Shown here in pieces: positions 18,829 to 28,488 of a DNA stretch of 64,000 bases (positions are counted from its first letter, which is position 1; each line of letters starts with the position of its first letter). The notes beneath the pieces are model-generated. The model made no database searches. It saw only the letters and a program-made list of their open reading frames with translations, and had not been told where the DNA came from. Both the position numbers and the translations under genes were made by a program. The DNA is taken from contig SUWK01000004.1 in the NCBI GenBank assembly GCA_015061525.1, forward strand, positions 1 through 64,000, read 5' to 3'. The stretch comes from Lentisphaerota bacterium (GTDB taxonomy: Bacteria > Verrucomicrobiota > Lentisphaeria > Victivallales > Victivallaceae).

Positions 18829-21483
18829 TTATCTCAAATACGGACTGTAAAAACCGATTTTTTCCGGATTGACTGCTGCCGGATCAGTGAGCGCATATTC
18901 CCGGATGATACGGATGAATTCTTTGCGTAAAGCGGGAAATTCCGGAGAATTGTTTTTCTTGGCGAAGTGAAGTTTACGGCAGACTTTGCCGACATTCAGA
19001 CCTTTTTCCAGAAAGTTGATGCGGGTGATGACTTCATCATCGCCTTTGGCAAGATCACGTGCCTTATCCAGCAGTTTCCCGAGGGAAACAAGATCATTTT
19101 CAGAAACAAGTTCGATGTAATGGGTATTGGTTTCAGCGGCTTTGTTGAAAAGCGTCTCCAGTAAATTGAAATACTCTTTTACCGCAGGAGCGGCGGCATT
19201 GAAGCCTTTTTCGCAAAAATCATTGAAAATGGTATCGTAATCAACGCCCGCATAGTTCCATTGCGCCTTGCCGAATGCGTAATAAACCAGAGTCTTGCAT
19301 GCCCACTGCATTTCAAAGTCATCGAGGTCGTCACCGATGATATTGTTGGCTTTAAAGAGTTCAAGGTCGTTGAAAAGTTTTCTGGCAAAGTTCTGCGGTA
19401 TCACCACATCCCGGAAACCGGAGAGTGCATTGGGGCGCCACAGCATCGGATTGCCGAAGTGGGTCCAGGCGGCAACGGTTTTCAACGCTTTCTGCCGGTA
19501 GGCTTCGCTGGTGTATCTGCCGGCAACGCTGAAAAGAATAAGCGACGGATGCGGTTTGACTTTGACCGGCGGTTTTTCGTATTCAGCATAGGCATACAAG
19601 GTAAACTTTTTTCCGGGAACCTCTTTTAAAACGCCTTCAGCGATGCGGTTGCTGAAAGTCAGCACCCGGTCGGCAAATGAGACATATTCGATACGTTTGC
19701 GCACCGGGGCAAAAACCAGCATGGATGCCTTATGCGCATTGACCGGGTCAAGTTTGCGGCAGTTTGAACACATGCACATACTGGAGTGACCACCGTCATT
19801 CAGACAGAGCGAAACCGCCTTTTTTTCCGGATAAGCCTTGAACTGCGCCACCTTTTCAGCGACGATGAGTTTTACCAGTTCTTCATTGGAGTGGCACAGC
19901 CGGGGCCGGGCGGGCTGCTTGCGGCTGCCGTCGGGCTGCAGAGCAAAACATTGCGGATATTTTTTACCGTAAACTTTAAAGAGGTGGTTGAATGCATGTC
20001 CCCATTCATAGATTTTTTTGGTTTTATGATCATATCCGAAACGGCGGGGATCTTCATTGACACCGTGCCACTGGAAATAGCCCCGGTTGTATTTACCGTC
20101 ACGGGAATATTTCGCCCATATCTTTTCCATTTCTTCGGAAGTGAAGCCGAACTTCTTGATCGATCCCGCCCAGCGGTCACGGAAACCGTTGTCACGAACC
20201 GAACGGACCATATAGAATTTGGCAACATGATTTATATCCATTTCCGGAGCAATGATCTCTTTTTTGCGGGGAATAACCTTGCCGCTCACCCCCGGCCAGA
20301 GGTAGCGGCAGCCGAGAACTTCGAGGAAAACGGTCACCGCCTGCGAAATACCGCAGCTGATGCCGCCGACAAAAAGGTGATTGCCTTTGCGGCGGATCAT
20401 GATGGTGTCGCGGTCGGGAACAGAAATTTTAAAACCGAATTTTGCGGCGGCAGTTTCCGGACCGCCGAGGATGACCGCTTTCTGACTTGCATCGGGATAC
20501 GCGGTGACGATCTTGAAATCTTTACCGCTCATTTTGTCCAGATGAAACTTCACTTCCCGTGCCAGAGCTCCGGTCTCCTTTCCGGCGGAATAAATGACCG
20601 CCTGACCTTTGCTGTCGCACAGCACAAGTCCCGGCTTGTACTCCGGGAAACCGGAACGCAGAATCGGTTTGTTTTCAAAAGTGTCGTTGAGTTTCATATT
20701 TCCCGGTGCGCCGAGCGGCTTGGTTCCCCAATCCTGTGCGCTTTTATTGACGGAGATACCGGAAGCACTGTTGAATGCCCGGTTGTAGATGCCTTCCAGA
20801 GACTCCACCGCTTCACCGGCGCGGGAGGCGATAAAGTTGCCCTGATCATCCGGCACCCCGAGACTGATTTTCCTTTTGCTGTAATATTCTTTGAGACGGT
20901 TCAACGGAACGCTGATCCACCAGAGCTGCCCTTTACCGAACTTTTTGCGAACGACCGCAGGAAGAGTTTTGCCGTTTTCCAGAACGAAAGATGCCAGGAC
21001 TTCAGCTTCCGGAGCAAGCCGGTTTGCCGCGACAGAACCGCCGTGCTGCCAGTCATAAAGCTCTTTACCATCCCCAAGTTTCACTCCGGAGATCTTATCT
21101 TTGCAGGAAAAAGTCTCCTTGAAACCGAAAAGTTTCACCATCTCTTTGCGGTTCTTTTTATTCAGCAGACTGCGGGGCATGTCTCCGCTGGTGATGATGA
21201 TACCGCCGTCATTGAGGTAATCCAGAACATTTTTACGGGCGGCAGGAGTATTCCACATGACTTCTTCCGGAGCTTTTTTAAGCTGTTCACCCAGAAAAAC
21301 CGCGCTGTATTTCTTGTAATCACAGGTTTCCGGAGTTACCGATTCGCCGATCCAGCAGTTTTTGTTGACGATCTCCCCCATGATGCGGCGCGATTCATAG
21401 CGGTAACCGCCGACAGCGACCGGACGGGCGGCAAAGAGCACCGCCGCACAACAGCACAGAATAAATCCGGACAAACGTTTCAT
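18829..21483 (-). CDS. Secreted DUF4838-domain protein (glycoside hydrolase-like), 884 aa
   Basis: A signal peptide (MKRLSGFILCCCAAVLFAARP) is followed by the same three-part architecture as the gene at 15353: a glutamine-amidotransferase-like domain (VLDYLNDGGIIITSG, KKFGKGQLWWISVPL), a GH67N-like domain (VKFHLDKMSGKDFKIV, YLWPGVSGKVIP), and DUF4838 (RPRLCHSNEELV, CMCSNCRKLDPVN, VKPHPSLILFSV). The track start at 21540 is replaced by the ATG at 21483, which has GGAGGAAG just upstream and opens the signal peptide. A predicted AraC-type operator lies 95-125 bp upstream. Probably the first gene of a unit with the prepilin and the second DUF4838 gene. Substrate unknown. Confidence 0.87.
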   Translation of the reverse strand: MKRLSGFILCCCAAVLFAARPVAVGGYRYESRRIMGEIVNKNCWIGESVTPETCDYKKYSAVFLGEQLKKAPEEVMWNTPAARKNVLDYLNDGGIIITSGDMPRSLLNKKNRKEMVKLFGFKETFSCKDKISGVKLGDGKELYDWQHGGSVAANRLAPEAEVLASFVLENGKTLPAVVRKKFGKGQLWWISVPLNRLKEYYSKRKISLGVPDDQGNFIASRAGEAVESLEGIYNRAFNSASGISVNKSAQDWGTKPLGAPGNMKLNDTFENKPILRSGFPEYKPGLVLCDSKGQAVIYSAGKETGALAREVKFHLDKMSGKDFKIVTAYPDASQKAVILGGPETAAAKFGFKISVPDRDTIMIRRKGNHLFVGGISCGISQAVTVFLEVLGCRYLWPGVSGKVIPRKKEIIAPEMDINHVAKFYMVRSVRDNGFRDRWAGSIKKFGFTSEEMEKIWAKYSRDGKYNRGYFQWHGVNEDPRRFGYDHKTKKIYEWGHAFNHLFKVYGKKYPQCFALQPDGSRKQPARPRLCHSNEELVKLIVAEKVAQFKAYPEKKAVSLCLNDGGHSSMCMCSNCRKLDPVNAHKASMLVFAPVRKRIEYVSFADRVLTFSNRIAEGVLKEVPGKKFTLYAYAEYEKPPVKVKPHPSLILFSVAGRYTSEAYRQKALKTVAAWTHFGNPMLWRPNALSGFRDVVIPQNFARKLFNDLELFKANNIIGDDLDDFEMQWACKTLVYYAFGKAQWNYAGVDYDTIFNDFCEKGFNAAAPAVKEYFNLLETLFNKAAETNTHYIELVSENDLVSLGKLLDKARDLAKGDDEVITRINFLEKGLNVGKVCRKLHFAKKNNSPEFPALRKEFIRIIREYALTDPAAVNPEKIGFYSPYLR

Positions 21484-21545
21484 TTTCTTCCTCCATGTAA
21501 AAGTTGCAATAATAATGATGATGACAGAACTTCGGAACATCCATT

Positions 21546-21607
21546 AATATAAAGCAACTGTTTATTCTTCCATGTTCAAAATGCGCAATAATTTGCTTAA
21601 AATGCTC
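21546..21607 (-). promoter_or_regulatory. Predicted AraC-type operator and activator-dependent promoter
   Basis: Two direct repeats AAAATGCGC (21578) and AAAATGCTC (21599) are exactly 21 bp apart, or two helical turns. On the minus strand a TATATT -10 (21546-21551) follows with a poor -35 (CATGGA), as expected for an activated promoter. The same arrangement precedes the 62.5-kb operon. The intergenic stretch 21484-21809 holds this site and the divergent promoter of the next gene. Confidence 0.6.
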
Positions 21608-21737
21608 AAAACACATCATCTGCGCCGAAGTACACAGATATATCCATAATTTACCATCACATTCTGCTTTTGTCAAGCGACAATATTTTTCTGTACGGGA
21701 CGCAGCGGTAAAAAAATAGATTTTTTTGAACAGCCCC

Positions 21738-21765
21738 TTGAAAAAATCTTCATGACATGTATATT
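21738..21765 (+). promoter_or_regulatory. Predicted promoter of the 21.8-kb oxidoreductase gene
   Basis: TTGAAA (21738-21743) and TATATT (21760-21765) have a 16-bp spacer, about 45 bp before the ATG at 21810. Confidence 0.55.
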
Positions 21766-21809
21766 ATCGTCAGACCATTGAAAAGCAACCTTACAAAGAG
21801 AGTTTCATT

Positions 21810-23030
21810 ATGAAAAAAGTAGCTTTTGTTGGCGCCAGTATGCGCGCCGCCGCCTTTGTCAATGTATTGAAAAAACATTTTTCCAACGATTACACGATTG
21901 CCGCAGTCATGGACATCGATCCGGGAAAAATGAAAGGTTTTCTCAAGATCCACTCCCTCGATGTCCCGACCTACACCGATTTCGATAAAATGTGCGCTGA
22001 AATCGCCCCCGATATGGTCATCGTTTCAACCATTGATGTCGCTCATGCCGATTATGTCATAAAATGCCTCGACCGCAAGATCGCCTGTGTCTCCGAAAAA
22101 CCGCTTTGCATCAGCGCCGGACAGTGCAAGGCGATCAAAGCTGCACAGGAGCGCAACCCCGAAGTTTTCGCAGTGACCAGCCACAACGCCCGCTACACCC
22201 CGATAACTTTGAAAATGAAAGAGCTCATCACCAATGGAACCATCGGCAAGGTAATGCGCATGGAATATACCGAAATGCTTGACCGCTTCCATGGCAAAAG
22301 CTACTTCCAGCGCTGGAACTCCCGCCGTAAAAACTCCAACGGTCTGCAGCTTCACAAGAGCTGCCACCACTTTGACAAGATGAACTTCCTGCTGGATTCT
22401 TACGCCACCGAAGTCACTTCAAGCGGAACATTGACCGCTTACGGCAAAGATGCCCCGCACAAGTTCCGGGGCGAAAACTGCCACACCTGTCCCCATGCTT
22501 CAGAGTGTCCGGATTTCAAAAAATACAATGCCGAACTTTTTGATTCCGAGATGTACACTCCTGACATGTGTATCTATTCCCCGGAGATCGACATCGAAGA
22601 CAACTACTGCGCCGGAATAAAATTCGCCAACGGCGTATTCTGTACCTATTCACTCTGCGCCCACGCCCAGTACGAGGGCGAAATCATCATCGTCGAAGGC
22701 GAAACCGGCCGTCTCGAAGCCCGCCGGGTCTACTTCCGTGAACGGGTTATAAATGAAAGCAATGTCCATGATGACAAACTCCTCTGGGATACCAGTTTGA
22801 AACTTTACCGCTACCGTCAGTCCGAATGCGAAGAGATCGAAGTATTTGAAGGCGAAGGCGGTCACGGAGGAGCTGATCTTGGTATCTTCAAAGAGATTTT
22901 CAGCATCCCCCCCTCCCCCACCGTGCCAAAACTGGAAGAAGGTATTCAGGCAGTTCTCACCGGATGTGCGCTGGTCGAAAGCATGCAGACCGGACGCAAA
23001 TGCATGGTTCAGGAACAGATGGCAGAATAA
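21810..23030 (+). CDS. Gfo/Idh/MocA-family oxidoreductase
   Basis: The 406-residue protein has an N-terminal NAD(P)-binding Rossmann domain (VAFVGASMRAAAFVNVL, MVIVSTIDVAHADYVIKCL) and the family catalytic segment VSEKPLCISAGQCKAIK. The C-terminal beta-sheet domain begins near residue 130 and contains the active-site-like LHKSCHHFDKMNFL. An inserted cysteine cluster (ENCHTCPHASECPDF) could bind a metal. Members oxidise or reduce sugars and inositols, and the substrate here is unknown. It is transcribed alone, divergent from the DUF4838 gene. Confidence 0.88.
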   Translation: MKKVAFVGASMRAAAFVNVLKKHFSNDYTIAAVMDIDPGKMKGFLKIHSLDVPTYTDFDKMCAEIAPDMVIVSTIDVAHADYVIKCLDRKIACVSEKPLCISAGQCKAIKAAQERNPEVFAVTSHNARYTPITLKMKELITNGTIGKVMRMEYTEMLDRFHGKSYFQRWNSRRKNSNGLQLHKSCHHFDKMNFLLDSYATEVTSSGTLTAYGKDAPHKFRGENCHTCPHASECPDFKKYNAELFDSEMYTPDMCIYSPEIDIEDNYCAGIKFANGVFCTYSLCAHAQYEGEIIIVEGETGRLEARRVYFRERVINESNVHDDKLLWDTSLKLYRYRQSECEEIEVFEGEGGHGGADLGIFKEIFSIPPSPTVPKLEEGIQAVLTGCALVESMQTGRKCMVQEQMAE

Positions 23031-23239
23031 TTTGCCGAAACTGCAGAATATAAAAACTGCTTGCTCAACGATCCGGAAAAATCAGAAAACGATGTTTTTT
23101 CAGAATTTTCCGGATATTTGTGTTTTTTGTTATTGTCCCAAATTTTGTGAAACTTTTATGTTAATTTGTAATGATAATCGTTATTGTACAAAAAATATAC
23201 TGCAAAAACAGTAATTTGTCAAACAATAAAACGGTTTGA

Positions 23240-23370
23240 TTGCAGTCGGCGGATGCAGTGTGATGCAAGGTCGATGGTAAATCAAGGCGATGGTGAGGGA
23301 GTGTACTCAGGTACTCGACCGAACCGGAGTCCGAAGATTTGCCAAGAGATTGCGCGCAATGCGCCGCCGC
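23240..23370. repeat. Dispersed structured repeat A, locus 3 (diverged copy)
   Basis: Within the 470-bp gap 23031-23501, the segment CAAGGCGATGGTGAGGGAGTG to CCGGAGTCCGAAGA aligns with the 15.1-kb units. It keeps the framework GAGGG-GTG, CTC-ACCGA and GTCCG-AGA. Its central hairpin is GTAC-TCAG-GTAC (23303-23314) where locus 1 has GGGC-TCAC-GCCC. No coding signal was found. The remainder of the gap is AT-rich and holds a possible Fur-like palindrome near 23171 and the tad promoter. Confidence 0.7.
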
Positions 23371-23425
23371 AGGTTATATTTTTCGCAAAAAATGAGACAA
23401 AACCTATTTTTTCAGAAAAAACAAT

Positions 23426-23454
23426 TTGCCAAATTGCAATTATGGAATTATATT
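23426..23454 (+). promoter_or_regulatory. Predicted promoter of the tadB operon
   Basis: TTGCCA (23426-23431) and TATATT (23449-23454) have a 17-bp spacer, 48 bp before the tadB ATG. A GAGGAG ribosome binding site lies 10 nt before the start. Confidence 0.65.
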
Positions 23455-23501
23455 TATAAAAAGTATTGTTGTATTGCAAGTATTTGAGGAGTTTTGCAAC
23501 T

Positions 23502-24386
23502 ATGTTGAGCGGTTCGTTTTGGCCCAGTATCTGTGCATTTGCCGGTGTCCTGTTCGCGGCGATCGCGATAATAGACTTCACAACATACGTAGCAGCACGT
23601 TACCGCGAACGTTATCTGGAAGAGGCCCGCACCGAACTTGATGACATCCTGATCCAGATCCCGGCCTCGCGGGTATTGGATATCAGTATCGCCTTCAGTG
23701 CCGTGGGCGTGGTCGTTTCCACGCTGGTGATGACCTTGTCCGCCGAAAAGATATCGGTTCAAACGCTGATAGTCGTTGCGCTCACTTCGGCTTGCGTACT
23801 CTTTCCGGTGCCCCGTTTCATTTTGCGGTATTTGAAAATACGCCGGCTGAATAAGTTCAGCACCCAGCTCGAAGATGCACTCAATATGATCTCCGGCGCT
23901 CTCAAAGCCGGATTCAGTATCAATCAGGCTCTGGAGGAGGTCGCCGATCAGGACATCCATCCGCTTTCCGTGGAGTTCCGTTTGCTCACCCAGGAGATCC
24001 GTTTGGGAGTTTCCCTCGAACAGGCGCTGGACAACATGTCCCGCCGTCTGGAATCAGAAGACTTTGAGCTTGTCGCAGTTGCCATTTCAACTGCCCGCAA
24101 GACCGGCGGTGAATTGACCAGCACCCTCTCCCGGGTCGCAGGATTGATCCGGGAACGGGTCCGCATCGCCCAGAAAGTTCGTGCGCTTACCGCGATGGGG
24201 CGGCTTCAGGCAATAATGATCGGTCTGATGCCATATTTGCTGCTGCTCGGTATGTATCATGTCAGTCCGACACTGATAAATTCATTTTTCTCAACTCCGG
24301 CAGGTATCATCGGTCTGATCCTGGTGACCATCATGGATGTGGCAGGATTTCTGTGGATCAGAAAGATCACCAAAATCGAGGTGTAA
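23502..24386 (+). CDS. tadB: TadB-like type II secretion system F-domain protein
   Basis: The 294-residue inner-membrane protein has a hydrophobic N-terminus, two central helices (near residues 70-110) and a cytoplasmic T2SSF domain with LEDALNMISGALKAGFSINQALEEVA, EIRLGVSLEQALDNMSRR and ISTARKTGGELTSTL, followed by two C-terminal helices. TadB and TadC form the membrane platform of Flp/Tad pilus assembly. I moved the start to 23502 (MLSGSFWP), which has GAGGAG upstream. The tadC-like gene follows after 4 bp. The ATPase tadA and secretin are not in the window. Confidence 0.88.
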   Translation: MLSGSFWPSICAFAGVLFAAIAIIDFTTYVAARYRERYLEEARTELDDILIQIPASRVLDISIAFSAVGVVVSTLVMTLSAEKISVQTLIVVALTSACVLFPVPRFILRYLKIRRLNKFSTQLEDALNMISGALKAGFSINQALEEVADQDIHPLSVEFRLLTQEIRLGVSLEQALDNMSRRLESEDFELVAVAISTARKTGGELTSTLSRVAGLIRERVRIAQKVRALTAMGRLQAIMIGLMPYLLLLGMYHVSPTLINSFFSTPAGIIGLILVTIMDVAGFLWIRKITKIEV

Positions 24387-24390
24387 AATC

Positions 24391-25263
24391 ATGAGCAGTA
24401 CATTGAGTCTTATAACCGCATTGCTGTGGGGCGGATGCATTGGCATATCAAGCTGGATATTTCTGTACACATTCAGCAAGATAAGATTGGAAAAAAACCG
24501 GGAAATGTTCAAACCGGTCCCGTTGTTGTTCCGCTTGTTCATGCCTTTTTTGCCGATTGTGCGTCCGCTGGTCAATGAAAAACTTTTCGGAACAGTCATG
24601 CTCAGCGATGAAAACCGTTTACAGATGGCCGGATACGATGAAGTCATACCGCCTGGGGATTTTGTCGGTTTGCGGATAATTTTTTTCATACTCGGGATCG
24701 TTTTCCTTTTCATCGGTGCCGGTGCCGGAAATATGATGATGTGCGTAATCATCGCAGTTCTTTTTGTCTTTTTCCCGACCATGTGGCTCTCCGGTGTCAT
24801 CAAAAAACGGCACACTTCGATCATGAAAGCTCTGCCGAACGTACTTGATTTGCTCACATTATCGGTCGAATCCGGACGCGATCTGCTCTCCTCTCTGCGG
24901 GATATTCTGGAACGGCGCAAGATGGACCCGCTCGGTGAAGAGTTGATGCGGACATTTCAGGAGATCCAGCTCGGCAGAAAACGTACCGAAGCTCTGCGCG
25001 CTTTGAGCAAACGGGTCAAACAGGTGGATCTTTCCGCAACGATAAATGCCATCGTACAGGCAGAGGAATACGGTGTTAGTATCGGACAATTGCTCCGGAT
25101 CCAGGGGGATATGCAGCGCAACAAACGTTTTGCCATGGCTGAAAAACTGGCAAACGAATCCAGCGTAAAAATCATCATTCCGGTGGTTATTTGTATTCTT
25201 CCGGCAGTATTTGTCATCCTGATGGGACCGCTGGCAATGAATGCGATACGGATGTTCCAGTGA
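24391..25263 (+). CDS. tadC: TadC-like type II secretion system F-domain protein
   Basis: The 290-residue partner of the preceding TadB has the same topology: an N-terminal helix, two central helices (DFVGLRIIFFILGIVFLF and the next), and a T2SSF domain (MKALPNVLDLLTLSVESGRDLLSSL, EIQLGRKRTEALRALSKR, VQAEEYGVSIGQLL). A C-terminal helix follows. The track start 24337 overlaps tadB. The ATG at 24391 has GAGGTG upstream. The stop overlaps the DUF192 start by one base (TGATG), so translation is probably coupled. Confidence 0.88.
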   Translation: MSSTLSLITALLWGGCIGISSWIFLYTFSKIRLEKNREMFKPVPLLFRLFMPFLPIVRPLVNEKLFGTVMLSDENRLQMAGYDEVIPPGDFVGLRIIFFILGIVFLFIGAGAGNMMMCVIIAVLFVFFPTMWLSGVIKKRHTSIMKALPNVLDLLTLSVESGRDLLSSLRDILERRKMDPLGEELMRTFQEIQLGRKRTEALRALSKRVKQVDLSATINAIVQAEEYGVSIGQLLRIQGDMQRNKRFAMAEKLANESSVKIIIPVVICILPAVFVILMGPLAMNAIRMFQ

Positions 25264-25613
25264 TGTTCAAAAAACTGTCAAGGAAAAGTGATGGAGCTGT
25301 TCTGGCAGAAAATGCTTTTTTTGCCGGGACATGGTTCGACCGTCTCCGCGGCATGATCGGACGGAAGTTTGCCGCTGCGCCTTTTGATGCCATGGTGTTT
25401 GAACGCTGCAATGCCATCCATTGCTGCTGGATGCAGGAAGCGATAGATGTATTGTTTGTAACACCGGAACTGGAGGTCATAAAAGTTTGTCACGGCGTGA
25501 AACCGTGGCGTTTCGCCCGGACTTCCGGGAAGAATGCCGATACGATCGAACTGCCGGCAGGAACACTGCAGCAGTTTGCCGTAAAAGCCGGTGACCATCT
25601 GGAATGGAAGTGA
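25263..25613 (+). CDS. DUF192-family protein
   Basis: The 116-residue protein matches DUF192: AGTWFDRLRGMIGRKF, then AIHCCWMQEAIDVLFV and the downstream VCHGVKPWRFA. The family is found near secretion and pilus genes in many bacteria, with no settled function. It lacks a signal peptide, whereas many DUF192 proteins are exported. It is embedded in the tad operon, overlaps the tadC stop by one base, and precedes the FHA gene by about 67 bp. Confidence 0.82.
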   Translation: MFKKLSRKSDGAVLAENAFFAGTWFDRLRGMIGRKFAAAPFDAMVFERCNAIHCCWMQEAIDVLFVTPELEVIKVCHGVKPWRFARTSGKNADTIELPAGTLQQFAVKAGDHLEWK

Positions 25614-25680
25614 ATATGGGGTGACCGTACTGCGGAAAACTCCTTTTAAAAGAGGAATATGAAAGGATTTTTTTAACAAA

Positions 25681-27135
25681 ATGAAAATACAATTTATCAA
25701 CGGTGAACGTGCCGGCGAGACAGTGGATTTTCAGGAAACCGAAATCTCGATCGGACGTGAAGATGGCAATACCATCCAGCTGCTTACCGGCGGCGTGTCA
25801 CGCTATCATGCCCAAATCAGCAAAAAGGAGGACGGCAACTGGATAGTTTGCGATCTTGACAGTACCAACGGAGTGAAGCTCGATGGTATAAATGTTGTCG
25901 GTGAACAGATTTTGATCCCGGGCTCAATGCTGGTCATAGGAGAGCAGCAGTTGCTTATCCTTGAAACTGGTCCAATGAGTAAGGTCAATTTTTTCTCCGC
26001 CGGTCAATCATTTGATACCGTTTGTGATACCCAACTGGACGAACCGGCAAAACCGGTTCCGCCTCAAACTTCCGGAAAAAATCGCGTTCCTTCCATATCC
26101 AGCGAAAAACTGCTTGCCGATCTGAAATCTGCCGGCAACGGTCTGTTCGGCCGCAATGACAAAACTTCACAAACGCCCGTATCGCAAAAAAACAGTGATT
26201 TGCCGGAAGGAGCACCCAAACGTTCAAAAATGCTTTTCAACGTCATATTTTATGCGGCGTTGATCATCTGTGTCGCCTGTGTTGCCAAAATGTTTCTGGA
26301 CAAAAAAAGTGTTATAACTCCCGATCGCAATCCTTCAGATACCTACGCAGCAGAGGATGCCGTGGTCTACTTTGAACGCATCAACTACGATCCCGTTGCC
26401 AAGTCCGCATTCCGGTTTGAAATGAAAATTGAAAACGGCAAAATGACCTGCCTCCTTGATGACATCGCCGGATACCGGCACTTCAAACGGGAAATCGACC
26501 TTGCCGGAAATTATGAAACGGAACTCGAAGTTTTGCTTCAGAAATTGAAAAAAAGCGGAATTTTACAAATCAAGCCCAAAAACGTTTCCACCGTCAATCC
26601 GGAACGGGACCGCATCCATTTGATACTGGTCAGCGGTACCCAGCTCGCCGATTACAAATGTACCAGCAGCGAAAGCGGAGTTGAATTTGACAAATGCGAT
26701 CAGGCGATCCGGGACTTTCTCAACGGGTTCGGTCTGATAACCATCGCCCAGAACAGGGAAGAACTGGAAACTGAAGCAAAAAATCACCTCCGCAACGCCA
26801 AAGATAAACAGGCAAACTACATCAGTGATTTGAGTCTGCTGCGCGAAGCCGCCCGGGAATATGAAGCGGCAATAAGCTGTTATGAGCAGTTCACCCCGGC
26901 GCCTCCGGAATTGAAAGAAGCCAGAACCGGTTTCAATGCTGTAAATGCATTGCGCACCATGAAACTCAAAGAATGCAACAACGAATTCAAACGCTGTCAC
27001 CGCCGTATGGATTATTCCGGCATGGCCAGAGCCTGTCAGGATATTATGAAAATAGCCGGTGAAAAATCCAAAGCATACCGGGAGGCAGCAGAGATGCTGC
27101 GCAGCGTAAAACGTGCCATGGATAAGAGAAGGTGA
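25681..27135 (+). CDS. FHA-domain membrane protein of the tad operon
   Basis: The 484-residue protein starts with an FHA domain (residues 1-95; SIGREDGNTIQL, GGVSRYHAQI, DLDSTNGVKL). A disordered linker follows, then one membrane helix (about 186-205, MLFNVIFYAALIICVACVAKMF) and an extracytoplasmic half. Its last 130 residues are helical and could be TPR- or coiled-coil-like. The topology suggests that phosphothreonine recognition in the cytoplasm is relayed to the envelope. Tad systems in other bacteria can include FHA proteins. It precedes the PEGA lipoprotein by 6 bp. Confidence 0.8.
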   Translation: MKIQFINGERAGETVDFQETEISIGREDGNTIQLLTGGVSRYHAQISKKEDGNWIVCDLDSTNGVKLDGINVVGEQILIPGSMLVIGEQQLLILETGPMSKVNFFSAGQSFDTVCDTQLDEPAKPVPPQTSGKNRVPSISSEKLLADLKSAGNGLFGRNDKTSQTPVSQKNSDLPEGAPKRSKMLFNVIFYAALIICVACVAKMFLDKKSVITPDRNPSDTYAAEDAVVYFERINYDPVAKSAFRFEMKIENGKMTCLLDDIAGYRHFKREIDLAGNYETELEVLLQKLKKSGILQIKPKNVSTVNPERDRIHLILVSGTQLADYKCTSSESGVEFDKCDQAIRDFLNGFGLITIAQNREELETEAKNHLRNAKDKQANYISDLSLLREAAREYEAAISCYEQFTPAPPELKEARTGFNAVNALRTMKLKECNNEFKRCHRRMDYSGMARACQDIMKIAGEKSKAYREAAEMLRSVKRAMDKRR

Positions 27136-27141
27136 TTTGAT

Positions 27142-28488
27142 ATGAAAAATACAGTTTCACACATAATATGCACCCTTTTGGCAGCCTCTATACTGCTTTC
27201 GATGACGGGATGCAATAAAAAGCAAAGTTCAAATTCGGTCAAAATAACTTTTTCCGGCCCCCAAGGTATGACTATGAGTTACCGCGGCAAAGAGATGAAT
27301 GGGCTCACCCGGAAAGTAGTTCCCGGCACCTACATCTTTAAATTTTCCGCTCCGGGTCACAAAACCATTTGGAAGAGCTGTACGATCAGTTCTGCCGACA
27401 ACAATTCAACGCTGCCGGTATCTCTCGAACCGGAACGTTCCGTGATCCTTGTAACATGTTCGACCGATGATTCCGGACGGGATTCAAACGTTTCATTGTC
27501 GCTCAACGGGATCGAACAGGGTGCAACGCCGTGCCTTATCACCGGGTTGCCCATAGGAGAACACCTTCTGGAATTCTCCCACCCCGGTCATGCGACAAAA
27601 AATCTCCGGATAAAGATCGACAGCGCCCGCCCGCAGCCGGTGATAAAAGAGCGGCTCACATCAAACAGCGGCACCATGCAGGTCGTCGGTACCCCATCCG
27701 GTTCAATGCTTTATGTCAATGAAAAACCGGCAGGTCCGATCCCGTATCAGGCGAAATACGCTGCCGGAACCTATCTGCTGGAACTCCGCGCCCCCGGATA
27801 CATCGCTCAAACCAAAGAGCTCACCGTCAATGCAAATAAAACAGTAAAGACCTCATTTGCGTTACAGCCGGAACCCAGTTCGATCTTCATTGAAACCGAA
27901 CCATCCAACGCCGTCTGTGTGGTTCGCGGAGAAAAGCGCGGTACGACTCCTATAAAAATCAACAATCTTCAGCCCGGCAACTACAAGATCGAAGTCAGTC
28001 TGCCCGGTTATGAAACCATTGAAGAGATGGTCGAGGTAAAAGCCGGCAGCCATGAAAAACTCAAAATAACTCTGGAAAGCGGTCTCGGTCAGGCCCGCCT
28101 CAACATCCGCCCCGCCGGAGTCGATGTACTGGTCAACGGCAAGGTGATCGGCCGGACAGAAAAAGGCACCAGTACCTTGAACGATGTAAAACCGATATTG
28201 CTGTCAAATCTGGAACCCGGGAACTACACCTGCATCATTTCCCATCCCTTTGCCAAGCCGCGCAAGCAGAAAAAATTTGTCTTCAGAGTAAGCAAAAACA
28301 AAACTACCGAATGCCCGGTCGTCGAACTCTGGGTCCCGGATCATGAACTGACGTACAGAAACGGGGTTCAGGATATGGTAAAAATGATCCGGATATCAGA
28401 AAACGAAGTTGAATTTGAACTTATGCCGGGAATGATCGTTACCGAAAGACGCAGCAATGTCAGTATCCGCAAACTCGCGCCGAGATGA
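27142..28488 (+). CDS. PEGA-repeat lipoprotein
   Basis: The 448-residue protein has a lipoprotein signal peptide with the lipobox SMTGC (mature cysteine near residue 24). About five PEGA-type beta repeats follow, each ending in forms like L-x-P-G-x-Y-x-x-x-V-x-x-P-G-Y (for example NLQPGNYKIEVSLPGYET). PEGA domains are surface or periplasmic modules often linked to Ser/Thr kinases and S-layer or pilus systems. The context here (FHA protein upstream, tadBC) supports an envelope role for a phospho-regulated apparatus. The next gene starts inside its last codons. Confidence 0.82.
   Translation: MKNTVSHIICTLLAASILLSMTGCNKKQSSNSVKITFSGPQGMTMSYRGKEMNGLTRKVVPGTYIFKFSAPGHKTIWKSCTISSADNNSTLPVSLEPERSVILVTCSTDDSGRDSNVSLSLNGIEQGATPCLITGLPIGEHLLEFSHPGHATKNLRIKIDSARPQPVIKERLTSNSGTMQVVGTPSGSMLYVNEKPAGPIPYQAKYAAGTYLLELRAPGYIAQTKELTVNANKTVKTSFALQPEPSSIFIETEPSNAVCVVRGEKRGTTPIKINNLQPGNYKIEVSLPGYETIEEMVEVKAGSHEKLKITLESGLGQARLNIRPAGVDVLVNGKVIGRTEKGTSTLNDVKPILLSNLEPGNYTCIISHPFAKPRKQKKFVFRVSKNKTTECPVVELWVPDHELTYRNGVQDMVKMIRISENEVEFELMPGMIVTERRSNVSIRKLAPR

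Noticed and set aside
19786-21552. 588-aa plus-strand ORF
   Set aside because: It lies antisense to the 884-aa DUF4838 gene, which has a signal peptide, a ribosome binding site and clear paralogues.
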